DNA of 54,300 nt from Candidatus Rokuibacteriota bacterium (GTDB lineage: Bacteria > Methylomirabilota > Methylomirabilia > Rokubacteriales > CSP1-6), in contig QHSP01000047.1 of NCBI GenBank assembly GCA_003220495.1, positions 1-54,300 of the forward strand, written 5' to 3'. Below, piece after piece: positions 26,619 through 34,779 of this stretch (its first letter is position 1; each line of letters starts with the position of its first letter). A program made the translations under genes and the position numbers. The notes under the pieces were generated by a model that did no database searches, had not been told where the DNA came from, and was given only the letters and a program-made list of their open reading frames with translations.

Positions 26619-28067
26619 ATGCGCTTGGTGTGGGCGGTTCGGCGGAACTCGTACTTCGACTCGATCGACCTCATGCGCGTCGCCGAGCAGGCCAGGCAGC
26701 TGGCAGGCGTCGCCGAGGTCGCCGTCGTCATGGGAACGCCGCCGGGCCGGTCGATGCTCGCGGAGGCCGGGATGTGGCCGGCGGAAGCGCCAGACGCGGG
26801 GCCGTCGGACCTGCTGATCTCCGTTCGAGCCAGCACCGAAGCGGTGGCGAATCGGGCCCTCGTCTCCGTCGAGGAGCTCCTCGACACGAGCCGGGCGCCG
26901 CAGGAGCAGGCCCGCGCAGATGCGCTGCCACGTACGATCGCGGCGGCCGCGCGCCGGAGCGCAGCGACGAACGTCGCCCTCATCGCCGTTCCGGGCACTT
27001 ACGCTGCCGTCGAGGCCCATCAGGCGCTCTCGGCCGGGCTGCACGTCTTTCTCTTCAGCGATGGCGTTCCGCTTGGCGATGAGGTCGCGCTCAAACGCCG
27101 CGCGCGCGAGCGCGGGCTCCTGGTCATGGGGCCGGAATGTGGCACCGCGATCATCAACGGAGTCGGCCTGGGCTTCGCCAATCGTGTTCGCCGAGGCCCC
27201 ATCGGCGTGGTCGGCGCCTCTGGAACCGGAATCCAGGAGCTGACGACCCTCGTCCATCGCCTCGGCGGGGGTATCTCCCACGCGATCGGCACCGGGGGGC
27301 GCGATCTCCACGCCGAGGTCGGCGGGCTCACCTCCCTTCAAGGTGTCGCCGCCCTGGGCACCGACTCTGGTACGCGGGTCCTGCTCATCGTCTCGAAGCC
27401 GTCGTCGCCGGCGGCCGCCGACGCCGTGCTCCGGGCCGCCGTCGAAACCCGGAAGCCCGTCGTGGCCTGTCTGCTCGGATATGACGGCGCGACGCCGCAG
27501 GGGGTGCACACGGCGGCGACGCTCGAGGAGGCCGCGACCACCGCGGTGAAGCTCGTCGCCGGCACGGTCCGCCCGCTCGAGCGGCCGCGGACGCCGATCG
27601 CCGGCGTCCGCGGCGCGATTCTCGGCTTCTTCACCGGCGGAACGCTGTGCGACGAGGCGCGGCGCCTCGCTGGCGATGCGACGGCGCATCGCTTCGTCGA
27701 TTTCGGCGCCGAGGAGTACACGCGCGGACGGCCTCACCCGATCATCGATCCGAGCCAGCGGAACGCCGCCATCGTCGCCGCCGCCGCCGACGGAAGCGTC
27801 TCGGTGCTGCTGCTCGATCTCGTCCTCGGCGATTGCGCCCACTCGGATCCAGCGGCGGCCCTTCGTCCGGCTCTCGAAGAGGCGCGCGCGCGCCGCCGCG
27901 GGCGCGACCTGGCGATCGTCGCGCACGTCGTCGGCACCGACGAGGACCCGCAGGGTCTCGAGCGGCAGGAGGAAGAGCTCCGGAAGCTCGGCGTCATCGT
28001 CTGCGCGAGCAATCGGATCGCCGCCGAGACGGCGCGGGCGCTCGCCGAGGGCCGCGATGCCGTCTGA
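26619..28067 (+). CDS. fdrA: FdrA-like acyl-CoA synthetase/transcarbamylase subunit
   Basis: A 482-residue protein related to the succinyl-CoA synthetase alpha subunit. It shows NVALIAVPGTYAAVEAHQAL, FSDGVPLGDEVALKRRA, LLVMGPECGTAIINGVGLGF and IGVVGASGTGIQELTTLV, all FdrA hallmarks; the phosphohistidine-type segment is GTGGRDLHAEVGG. In E. coli, FdrA (AllF) works with a DUF1116 protein (AllG) and a DUF2877 protein (AllH) as oxamate carbamoyltransferase in allantoin breakdown. Here the DUF1116 gene follows with an 11-base overlap, but no DUF2877 or carbamate kinase gene is in view. A nitrogen-recycling role is inferred. Confidence 0.88.
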   Translation: MRLVWAVRRNSYFDSIDLMRVAEQARQLAGVAEVAVVMGTPPGRSMLAEAGMWPAEAPDAGPSDLLISVRASTEAVANRALVSVEELLDTSRAPQEQARADALPRTIAAAARRSAATNVALIAVPGTYAAVEAHQALSAGLHVFLFSDGVPLGDEVALKRRARERGLLVMGPECGTAIINGVGLGFANRVRRGPIGVVGASGTGIQELTTLVHRLGGGISHAIGTGGRDLHAEVGGLTSLQGVAALGTDSGTRVLLIVSKPSSPAAADAVLRAAVETRKPVVACLLGYDGATPQGVHTAATLEEAATTAVKLVAGTVRPLERPRTPIAGVRGAILGFFTGGTLCDEARRLAGDATAHRFVDFGAEEYTRGRPHPIIDPSQRNAAIVAAAADGSVSVLLLDLVLGDCAHSDPAAALRPALEEARARRRGRDLAIVAHVVGTDEDPQGLERQEEELRKLGVIVCASNRIAAETARALAEGRDAV

Positions 28068-29478
28068 AGCCGAGCTCCTTCGCGACCCGCTCGGGGCCGT
28101 GGTCGTCGGCCCCGAGCTCTTCGCCTCGGCGCTCGGCGCTCAGGGTGTCCCGGTCAGGCGAGTCGACTGGCAGCCGCCGTCCGCGACGGGCGATCTCGGC
28201 TCGCTCTGGTGCGAGGCCGTGGACGCTGCGAACCGCGTCACCCTCGACCGGATCCTCGCCGCGCATCAAGTCTTGATCGACGTGCGCCCGGCGATCGACG
28301 TGGTGCCGGGCATGACGCGCGAGACGGTGCTCCACGCCGGGCCGCCGATCGCGTGGGAACGGATGAGCGGCCCGATGCGCGGCGGCATCGTCGGCGCGCT
28401 GATCTACGAAGGATTGGCGACGACCTGGCAGGACGCGGAGCGGCTCGTCACCAGCGGCGCCATTCGCTTCGATCCCTGCCATCATCATGCGACCGTCGGA
28501 CCGATGGCGGGCGCCACGACCGCCTCGATGCCGGTCCTGGTGATCGAGAACCGGACCGCTGGAAACCGCGCCTACTCGACGATCAACGAGGGGCTCGGCA
28601 AGGTCCTCCGGTACGGCGCCTACGCGCCGGACGTGATCGATCGGCTGCGTTGGTTCAGGGACGTCGTCGGCCCGGCGCTCGGCGAGGCGGTCCGGCGAGC
28701 GGGCGGTGTCGACCTCCGGGCGCTCATCGGCCAGGCCGTGCAGATGGGCGACGAGTGCCACAACCGCAATCGCGCCGCGTCCGCGCTGCTGATCAAGGCG
28801 CTCGCCCCCGAGATCGCGGCGCTCGACCTCGCGGCGTCCGAACGGAAACGGGTCCTCGCATTCGCGGCGTCCAACGAGCACCTGTTCCTGAACGTCGGAA
28901 TGGCCGCCTGCAAGGCCGCGCTCGACGCCGCCCACGGCGTGCCCGATTCGACGATCGTGACGGCGATGGCGCGCAACGGCACCGACTTCGGGATTCGCGT
29001 GGGTGGGCTCGGCGACCGGTGGTTCACCGGGCCCGCACAGACGCCCGAGGGGCTCTACTTCCCCGGGTTCAGCGCCGGCGACGCCAATCCCGACATCGGT
29101 GACAGCGCCATCACCGAGACAGGCGGTCTCGGCGGCTTCGCGATGGGCGGCGCGCCGGCGGTCGTTCAGTTCGTCGGCGGCACACCCGCGGACGCGCTCG
29201 AGCACACGCGGCTCATGTACGAGATCACGCTCGGCGAGAGCTCCGCCTATCGACTGCCCGCGCTCGATTTTCGCGGCACGCCGACCGGGATCGACGTCCG
29301 GCTGGTAGTACAGACCGGGATCCTCCCGCAGATCGACACGGGCATGGCGCATCGCGAGCCCGGGGTGGGGCAGGTCGGCGCCGGTCTCGTCAAGCCGCCG
29401 CGCGTCTGCTTCGACCGCGCGTTCGAGGCGCTCGTACAGGCGCGCGCGGCCGCCGGCTCGACCCCGCGGCGCCCCTGA
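28057..29478 (+). CDS. DUF1116 protein (YlbE/AllG-like)
   Basis: A 473-residue protein. ATG 28057 lies 11 bases inside fdrA. The family signature is clear: IDVVPGMTRETVLHAGPPI, RFDPCHHHATVGPMAGATT, VIENRTAGNRAYSTINEGLG, GQAVQMGDECHNRNRAAS, NEHLFLNVGMAACKAALD and MARNGTDFGIRVGG. In E. coli the relative YlbE (AllG) is one of three subunits of oxamate transcarbamylase. Several Cys/His and Asn/Arg clusters suggest a metal or carbamoyl site. It is followed after four bases by a CoxL-like gene. Confidence 0.9.
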   Translation: MPSEAELLRDPLGAVVVGPELFASALGAQGVPVRRVDWQPPSATGDLGSLWCEAVDAANRVTLDRILAAHQVLIDVRPAIDVVPGMTRETVLHAGPPIAWERMSGPMRGGIVGALIYEGLATTWQDAERLVTSGAIRFDPCHHHATVGPMAGATTASMPVLVIENRTAGNRAYSTINEGLGKVLRYGAYAPDVIDRLRWFRDVVGPALGEAVRRAGGVDLRALIGQAVQMGDECHNRNRAASALLIKALAPEIAALDLAASERKRVLAFAASNEHLFLNVGMAACKAALDAAHGVPDSTIVTAMARNGTDFGIRVGGLGDRWFTGPAQTPEGLYFPGFSAGDANPDIGDSAITETGGLGGFAMGGAPAVVQFVGGTPADALEHTRLMYEITLGESSAYRLPALDFRGTPTGIDVRLVVQTGILPQIDTGMAHREPGVGQVGAGLVKPPRVCFDRAFEALVQARAAAGSTPRRP

Positions 29479-29482
29479 GCCG

Positions 29483-31888
29483 ATGACCACGCGAAGCATC
29501 GGGGCGCGCATCCCGCGCAACGAGGATCCGCGGCTCCTGCAAGGTCTCGGCTGCTTCGTCGACGACGTGAATCCGCCCGGAGCGCTCCACGCGGCATCGC
29601 TCCGGAGCCCGCACGCCCACGCGCGGATCGCGCGGATCGACGCGACCGCCGCTCGGCGCGTGCCCGGCGTCCGTCTCGTGCTGACGGCGGTCGAGCTCGG
29701 CGAGCTGAATCAGCCGGCGCCGCTGTTGATCCCGCACCCGACCTTGACGCACGCACGCACCCAGCGGCCGCTCGCCGTCGACGAGGTGCGCTACGTCGGC
29801 GAGGTGGTGGCCTTCGTCGTCGCCGACAGCCGCTACATCGCCGAGGACGCGATGGCGCTCATCGAGGTGCAGTACGAGCCCCTGCCGGTCGTGACCGAGC
29901 TGGCGAGCGCGCTCTCGTCCGGGACACCGCGGGTGCACGCCGACGTGCCCGACAATCGCGCCGCGCGCTTCCGCCAGACCGTCGGCGACGCGGAGGCCGC
30001 GCTGGCGCGCGCCCCTCGCGTCCGGCGCGAACGGCTCGCGATCGAGCGGAGCTGCGGCAGCCCGATCGAGGCCCGCGGGGTGGTGGCCGAGTGGGACGCT
30101 CGGCGACGCGTCCTGCGAGTCTGGGACTCGACGCAGGCGCCGCTGCCCATCAAGAACGGCCTCGCCGGACTTTTCGGACTGCCCGAGTTCAACGTGGAAG
30201 TCGTGGCGCCCGACGTCGGAGGCGGCTTCGGGACGAAGATCATGCTCTTTTACCCGGAGGAGATCCTGGTCCCGCACGCCGCGATCGCGCTCGGACGCCC
30301 GGTGAAGTGGACGGAGGACCGGCGCGAGCACCTCATCGCGGCCAATCAGGAGCGCGGCCAGATCCACGACGTGGAGGTCGGGTTCGACGAGACCGGCCGG
30401 ATCCTGGCGCTGCGCGATCACTTCGTCCACGACACCGGCGCCTACACGCCGTACGGTATCGTCGTCCCGATCATCACATCGACCCAGCTTCCCGGGCCGT
30501 ATCGCCTGCCGCACTACACGGTCGAGTTCGAGGTCGCCTACACCAACAAGGCCGCGGTCTCTCCCTACCGTGGCGCGGGCCGCCCCCACGGCGCCTTCGT
30601 CATGGAGCGCACGATCGGGCTGATCGCGCGCGAGCTCGGGCTCGAGCCAGCGGAAGTGCGGCGTCGTAACTTCGTTCAACCCGACGAGTTCCCGTGGGAC
30701 GTCGGGCTCACGTTCCAGGACGGGGCGCCGACGCGCTACGACAGCGGAAACTATCCGGCTGGGCTCGCGATGGCGGTCGAGATGATCGGCGTCGCAGATT
30801 TTCGCCGGCGACAGGCCGAAGCGCGCCGGGCCGGCCGCTATCTCGGGCTCGGGCTCGGGTGCTACGTCGAGGGCACCGGGATCGGCCCATACGAGGGGGC
30901 GCACGTCCGTGTCGAGCCGAGCGGCAAGGTCCTCGTCGCGACCGGCCTGACCACGCAGGGGCAGGGGCACGGCACGACGTTCGCGCAGATCGCCGCGGAG
31001 GTGATCGGCTGTAGCCCGGCCGACGTCTCCGTCGTCACCGGGGACACCACCAAGTTCAACTGGGGTGCCGGCACGTACGCGAGCCGCGGCCTGGTGACGA
31101 GCGGCAACGCGATCCACCGTGCGGCGATCGCGGTCCGCGAGAAAGCGCTTCGCCTGGCGGCGAGCCTGCTCGAGGTCTCTCCGCACGACCTGGAGCTGGC
31201 CGATGGGCGCGCGAGGGTCAAGGGCGTTCCCGGCAAGGAGCTGACGCTCGGCGCCCTGGCCACGGTCGCCAACCCGATCCGCTACGCGTACGGGAAGGGC
31301 GCGGCCGAGGCCGCGCTGAGGCTCGTCAAGCCGCGCGAGGGCCCCGTCCTCGGTGAGGACGAGGAGCCGGGGCTCGAGGCGCGTGGCTACTACGCGCCGG
31401 CGCAGTCGACCTTCGCCAGCGGCTGCCATGCCGCGATCGTCGAGGTGGATGTCGACACCGGCAATCTCACGATCCTCCGCTACGTCGTCCAGCACGACTG
31501 CGGCATCCTGGTGAATCCAATGATCGTCGAAGGGCAGATCCGCGGCGGCGTCGCGCAGGGCATCGGCGGCTCGTTCTACGAGCGCATCGTCTACGACGCC
31601 AGCGGCCAGCCACTCACCACGACCTTCATGGACTTCCTGATGCCGACCGCGCTCGAGATCCCGGAGATCGAGATCGGCCACATTGAAACCCCGTCACCGC
31701 TGAACGCGCTCGGGATCAAGGGAGTGGGCGAGGCCGGGGCGATCCCCGTTCCGGCGCTCGTCGCCGAGGCGATCGACGACGCGCTCGCGCCGCTCGGCGT
31801 CCGCGTGCGCGAGATGCCGCTCGACCCCGACCGACTGCGGCGCTTGATCGACCAAGCGCGTGGCTCCTCGGTCATCCGGGGAGGCTGA
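29483..31888 (+). CDS. Molybdopterin-binding large subunit, xanthine dehydrogenase/CoxL family
   Basis: An 801-residue catalytic subunit of a molybdenum hydroxylase. It begins IGARIPRNEDPRLLQGLG, as in CoxL proteins, and has VAPDVGGGFGTK (about residue 245), SPYRGAGRPHGAFVMER (about 360), TTQGQGHGTTFAQIAAEV, AGTYASRGLVTSGNA and KGVGEAGAIPVPALVAEAI with the catalytic Glu. The active-site loop is PYRGAGR, the so-called form II pattern, not the AYxCSFR of true CO dehydrogenase, so CO is unlikely as substrate. Small (FeS) and medium (FAD) subunit genes are missing from this window. The co-directional FdrA and DUF1116 genes suggest hydroxylation of an N-containing substrate, but this is inferred. 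Confidence 0.9.
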   Translation: MTTRSIGARIPRNEDPRLLQGLGCFVDDVNPPGALHAASLRSPHAHARIARIDATAARRVPGVRLVLTAVELGELNQPAPLLIPHPTLTHARTQRPLAVDEVRYVGEVVAFVVADSRYIAEDAMALIEVQYEPLPVVTELASALSSGTPRVHADVPDNRAARFRQTVGDAEAALARAPRVRRERLAIERSCGSPIEARGVVAEWDARRRVLRVWDSTQAPLPIKNGLAGLFGLPEFNVEVVAPDVGGGFGTKIMLFYPEEILVPHAAIALGRPVKWTEDRREHLIAANQERGQIHDVEVGFDETGRILALRDHFVHDTGAYTPYGIVVPIITSTQLPGPYRLPHYTVEFEVAYTNKAAVSPYRGAGRPHGAFVMERTIGLIARELGLEPAEVRRRNFVQPDEFPWDVGLTFQDGAPTRYDSGNYPAGLAMAVEMIGVADFRRRQAEARRAGRYLGLGLGCYVEGTGIGPYEGAHVRVEPSGKVLVATGLTTQGQGHGTTFAQIAAEVIGCSPADVSVVTGDTTKFNWGAGTYASRGLVTSGNAIHRAAIAVREKALRLAASLLEVSPHDLELADGRARVKGVPGKELTLGALATVANPIRYAYGKGAAEAALRLVKPREGPVLGEDEEPGLEARGYYAPAQSTFASGCHAAIVEVDVDTGNLTILRYVVQHDCGILVNPMIVEGQIRGGVAQGIGGSFYERIVYDASGQPLTTTFMDFLMPTALEIPEIEIGHIETPSPLNALGIKGVGEAGAIPVPALVAEAIDDALAPLGVRVREMPLDPDRLRRLIDQARGSSVIRGG

Positions 31889-31920
31889 GCATCCCGTCGA
31901 GCTCGGTTCTGGCCGAGCTG

Positions 31921-32781
31921 GTGATGCTCGGCGCCAATGTCGTCTACGGCACGTCGTACGTCGTGGCGCGGGTGACGCTCGAGCGCGTCCCGCCCGCAAT
32001 GCTCGCGTTCTCGCGTCTCGCCCTGGGAGCGCTGGCGCTCGGGCTGTTCGCCCGGCGTCAACGCGCGAAGCCGCTGTCCGGCGCCGACCGCCGCGCGATT
32101 GCGTGGATGGGGATTCTCGGCTTCGCCGGCGCGTACGTCGGCTCGAACTGGGGGATCGCGCACTCCACGGCGACGAACGCGGCGCTCTTGATCACGGTCG
32201 AGCCGGTCGCGATGATCCTCCTGAGCCCGTGGTATCTCGGCGAGCGGCTGTCCCGGCGGGGCGCGCTCGGCGCGACGCTCACGATCGTCGGGACCGTGGT
32301 CCTCGTCGTCAACGGGATTCCGGGCGTGACCGAGAAGCTCGCGCCGCACTGGTCGGGCGACCTGGTGCTCGTGCTCGCGGGGATCGCGTACGCGTCGTAC
32401 TCGCTCTTGGGGCGCCGCGTTCTGGAGCGCCACGCTCCGCTCGGTGTCACGATCCGATCGCTCGTGTGGGGCGCGGCGGCGCTTCTGCCGCTCGCCGGAC
32501 TCGAGTGGCTTTCAGGAGCTCGGCCGGCCTGGACTGCCACGGCCGTCTCCGGCACGCTCTATCTCGCCGTCGTCGTTACCGCGCTCGGTTACGTCGTCTG
32601 GAACTGGGCGCTCGCGCGCGTCCCGGCCCCGCGGGCCGCGATCTTTCTCAACATCCAGCCGATCGTGGGAGCGCTGCTGGGCACGCTGCTGCTGGGCGAA
32701 CCGATCACGCCCTTCACGGTCCTCGGCGGCGTTCTGGTCGTGACCGGCCTGGCGGTAGCGTTCGGACCCGGCGCCCGGTGA
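31921..32781 (+). CDS. EamA/DMT-family permease
   Basis: A 286-residue, ten-helix inner-membrane protein of the drug/metabolite transporter family, with two EamA repeats: first GANVVYGTSYVVARVTLERV, then AIAYASYSLLGRR-like segment (IAYASYSLLGRRVLE). Also typical are NWGIAHSTATNAALLITVEP and FLNIQPIVGALLGTLLLGE. The start is uncertain: GTG 31921 or ATG 31924, with no ribosome site; it follows the CoxL-like gene by 32 bases. The exported or imported compound is unknown. Confidence 0.88.
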   Translation: MMLGANVVYGTSYVVARVTLERVPPAMLAFSRLALGALALGLFARRQRAKPLSGADRRAIAWMGILGFAGAYVGSNWGIAHSTATNAALLITVEPVAMILLSPWYLGERLSRRGALGATLTIVGTVVLVVNGIPGVTEKLAPHWSGDLVLVLAGIAYASYSLLGRRVLERHAPLGVTIRSLVWGAAALLPLAGLEWLSGARPAWTATAVSGTLYLAVVVTALGYVVWNWALARVPAPRAAIFLNIQPIVGALLGTLLLGEPITPFTVLGGVLVVTGLAVAFGPGAR

Positions 32782-32784
32782 CTG

Positions 32785-32790
32785 TATACT
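32785..32790 (+). promoter_or_regulatory. -10 element placing transcription start at the LOG-family start codon
   Basis: TATACT lies exactly seven bases before GTG 32798. The start site expected from this spacing is the start codon itself, giving a leaderless mRNA. The -35 candidate is weak (TTCGGA at 32761-32766, 18 bp away). It lies over the stop region of the EamA gene. Confidence 0.5.
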
Positions 32791-32797
32791 CGAAGTC

Positions 32798-33829
32798 GTG
32801 ACCGAGCCTCGACGCTACCAGCTCCAGAACGACGCCGCCAACCGCCTGATCGCCGACCTGCTCGACGTCGAAGAAGTGCCGGCCGAGCGCCGCGGGTACT
32901 ATCAGCAGCTGCTGACCACCGCGCTCAAGCTCCACGAGGACGGCGCCGGGACGGCCGACCTCAAGATCACCAACACGGAGCTCAAAGAGCTGCGTTACGC
33001 CTACAAGGTGTTCGCGCCGTACGCCGGTGTGCGCAAGGTGACGGTCTTCGGCTCGGCCCGCGCCGCCTCGAGCGAGGAGGCGATGGCCAGCGCGCGACTC
33101 TTCGGCAAGCGCATGACCGACGTGGGTTGGATGGTCGTCACCGGGGCCGGCGCCGGCATCATGGGCGCGGCCCAGGAGGGGGCGGGGGGCGAGAAGAGCT
33201 TCGGGCTGAACATCCGCCTGCCATTCGAGCAGGAGGCCAATCCCTGGATCGCCTCCGATCCCAAGCTCATCACCTTCAAGTACTTCTTCACGCGCAAGCT
33301 CTTCCTGGTGAAAGAGGCCAGTGGCGTGGCGCTGTTCCCCGGCGGGTTCGGGACGATGGACGAGACCTTCGAGCTCCTCACCTTGATGCAGACGGGCAAG
33401 TCGGCGCTCGTCCCGGTCGTGCTGATCGAGGCCGGGCCCAAGCCGTACTGGCGCATCTGGCACCGGTGGATCGCGGGCACCCTGGTCGAGCGCGGGCTCA
33501 TCGATCCCGAGGACACCTCGTTGTTCAGGATCGTCGATACGCCCGACGAGGCCGTGGCCGAGATGACGGGCTTCTATCGCGTCTACCACTCGTCGCGTAT
33601 CGTCGGCGACGATCTGGTCCTCCGGCTGACCCGGCCCTTGCAGGCCGCTCAGGTCGCCGACCTTCAGGACAAGTTCGCCGACATCCTCAAGGGACCGGCG
33701 AGGCTCGAGCCGGGCCCGGTGCCCCAGGAGCTCAGCGAGTTCCCCGAGCTCGCGCGGCTGATCCTCCCGTTCGACCACCGCTCGTTCGGCCGACTCCGCC
33801 AGCTGATCGACTTCGTCAACCAGCTCTAG
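32798..33829 (+). CDS. LOG-family (TIGR00730-like) nucleotide-binding protein
   Basis: A 343-residue Rossmann-fold protein of the LOG / lysine-decarboxylase-like group. Diagnostic elements are VTVFGSARAASSEEAM, VVTGAGAGIMGAAQEGA and the PGGFGTMDETFE motif (PGGxGTxxE). Proteins of this family are phosphoribohydrolases releasing cytokinin-like bases from nucleotides, or nucleotide-recycling enzymes in bacteria. It is longer than the compact LOG proteins (about 190 residues) because it has an N-terminal helical region and a C-terminal tail of about 90 residues. GTG 32798 was chosen from the ORF and the -10 spacing. Confidence 0.87.
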   Translation: MTEPRRYQLQNDAANRLIADLLDVEEVPAERRGYYQQLLTTALKLHEDGAGTADLKITNTELKELRYAYKVFAPYAGVRKVTVFGSARAASSEEAMASARLFGKRMTDVGWMVVTGAGAGIMGAAQEGAGGEKSFGLNIRLPFEQEANPWIASDPKLITFKYFFTRKLFLVKEASGVALFPGGFGTMDETFELLTLMQTGKSALVPVVLIEAGPKPYWRIWHRWIAGTLVERGLIDPEDTSLFRIVDTPDEAVAEMTGFYRVYHSSRIVGDDLVLRLTRPLQAAQVADLQDKFADILKGPARLEPGPVPQELSEFPELARLILPFDHRSFGRLRQLIDFVNQL

Positions 33830-33918
33830 TCGGTCCCCGGGCGGCTGCCCCGGTCCCCCCCGACCGCGTCTTTCACGAGAGATGGCCCGCGGTGTCTCAG
33901 TAGGCGAGGGAGGGATAC

Positions 33919-34632
33919 ATGGCGCGCGCGGACCGGCTCCAGTCGGGATTTCTCGTTCTGGCAGATATTTCAGGGTTTACGGCGTTCGTGACTGCGACCG
34001 AGCTCGAGCACGGCGCTGAGGTGACCGGAGTGCTGCTGGGTGGGGTGATGGAAGCCCTGGCGCCTCCTCTGGAGATCCAGGAGCTGGAAGGCGACGCCGT
34101 CTTCGCGCTGGCCCCGGACGACGCCGCAAAGACTGACCGGGCCCTCATGGAGGCGTTCAGTCGCGCATTCCAGGCCTTCAGCGAGCGGCAGCGTGAGATG
34201 TCCCTGGACACGAGCTGTCTGTGCCGGGCGTGCCGCGGCGTGCTCGGCCTGAGCCTCAAGCTGATCGTCCATCACGGAAGCTTCATGCGGCAGACCGTGC
34301 GCGGGCGCTCGCGCGTCGCCGGCCCGGACATCATCCTGGCTCACCAGTTTCTCAAGAACGACGTCGAGCCCCGAACGTACGTGCTCTTCACGGACGCCGC
34401 GGTGGAGCGCCTCGGGATCGACCCCACGGCCGCCGGCATGGAGCGCTACACGGGCAAGTACGCCCACTTCGAAGAGATGGACTGCTTCGTGGTCTCTCTC
34501 GACCGCTTCGGGCGGCGCGGCGAGGGCGTCAGCCCCGAGATGCTACTCGGGCTCCGGTCGCTCCTGGGTGACCTGACACTCGGTGCAGACCCAGGTACGC
34601 AGGACGACCTTCGTTCGGTCGTCGCGGCGTAG
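33919..34632 (+). CDS. DUF2652 protein with cyclase-like N-terminus
   Basis: A 237-residue cytoplasmic protein starting MARADRLQSGFLVLADISGF; the ribosome site GAGGGAGGG precedes ATG 33919. FLVLADISGFTAFV resembles the first strand of class III nucleotidyl cyclases (F-x-D-I-x-G-F-T), followed by LEIQELEGDAVFALAP where the second cyclase metal Asp would be. A Cys-rich patch TSCLCRACRGV lies near residue 98. Whether it cyclises nucleotides is unknown; DUF2652 has no assigned function. Its last 90 bases overlap a minus-strand zinc-ribbon gene tail to tail. Confidence 0.85.
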   Translation: MARADRLQSGFLVLADISGFTAFVTATELEHGAEVTGVLLGGVMEALAPPLEIQELEGDAVFALAPDDAAKTDRALMEAFSRAFQAFSERQREMSLDTSCLCRACRGVLGLSLKLIVHHGSFMRQTVRGRSRVAGPDIILAHQFLKNDVEPRTYVLFTDAAVERLGIDPTAAGMERYTGKYAHFEEMDCFVVSLDRFGRRGEGVSPEMLLGLRSLLGDLTLGADPGTQDDLRSVVAA

Positions 34633-34731
34633 GGTCCACGCGATGAAGGCCAGGCGCCCGCAGTTGGGACAGCGCTCGGGTCGGGCGTTGGGCGGGAGAA
34701 TCGACGGCAGCCACGGGATCTTGGCGGGCAT
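34543..34731 (-). CDS. Small zinc-ribbon protein
   Basis: A 62-residue protein with two knuckles, CPNCG (residue 21) and CTEC (residue 50), spaced as in rubredoxin-like zinc ribbons. ATG 34731 has no ribosome site, but TATGAT lies eight bases before it on the minus strand, so its mRNA may be leaderless. It diverges from nadE over a 48-base gap and overlaps the end of the DUF2652 gene. Function unknown; the regular Cys pattern and promoter make it a credible gene despite its size. Confidence 0.65.
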   Translation of the reverse strand: MPAKIPWLPSILPPNARPERCPNCGRLAFIAWTLRRDDRTKVVLRTWVCTECQVTQERPEPE

Positions 34732-34779
34732 CGCACCCGATCATAACAGGTGACCCCGGGGCCCAGTACAATAGGGGCC
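34732..34779. promoter_or_regulatory. Divergent promoter region, zinc-ribbon gene and nadE
   Basis: Only 48 bases separate the two start codons. On the plus strand TACAAT (34767-34772) is seven bases before the nadE ATG. On the minus strand TATGAT (34745-34740) is eight bases before the zinc-ribbon ATG. Both transcripts would begin at or next to their start codons. Neither -35 is good. Confidence 0.5.

Noticed and set aside
25886-26998. 370-codon minus-strand frame overlapping fdrA and the small proteins
   Set aside because: It conflicts with two better-supported genes and has shadow composition.
29483-31888. True aerobic CO dehydrogenase
   Set aside because: The active-site loop reads PYRGAGR, not AYxCSFR, and the partner subunits are missing.
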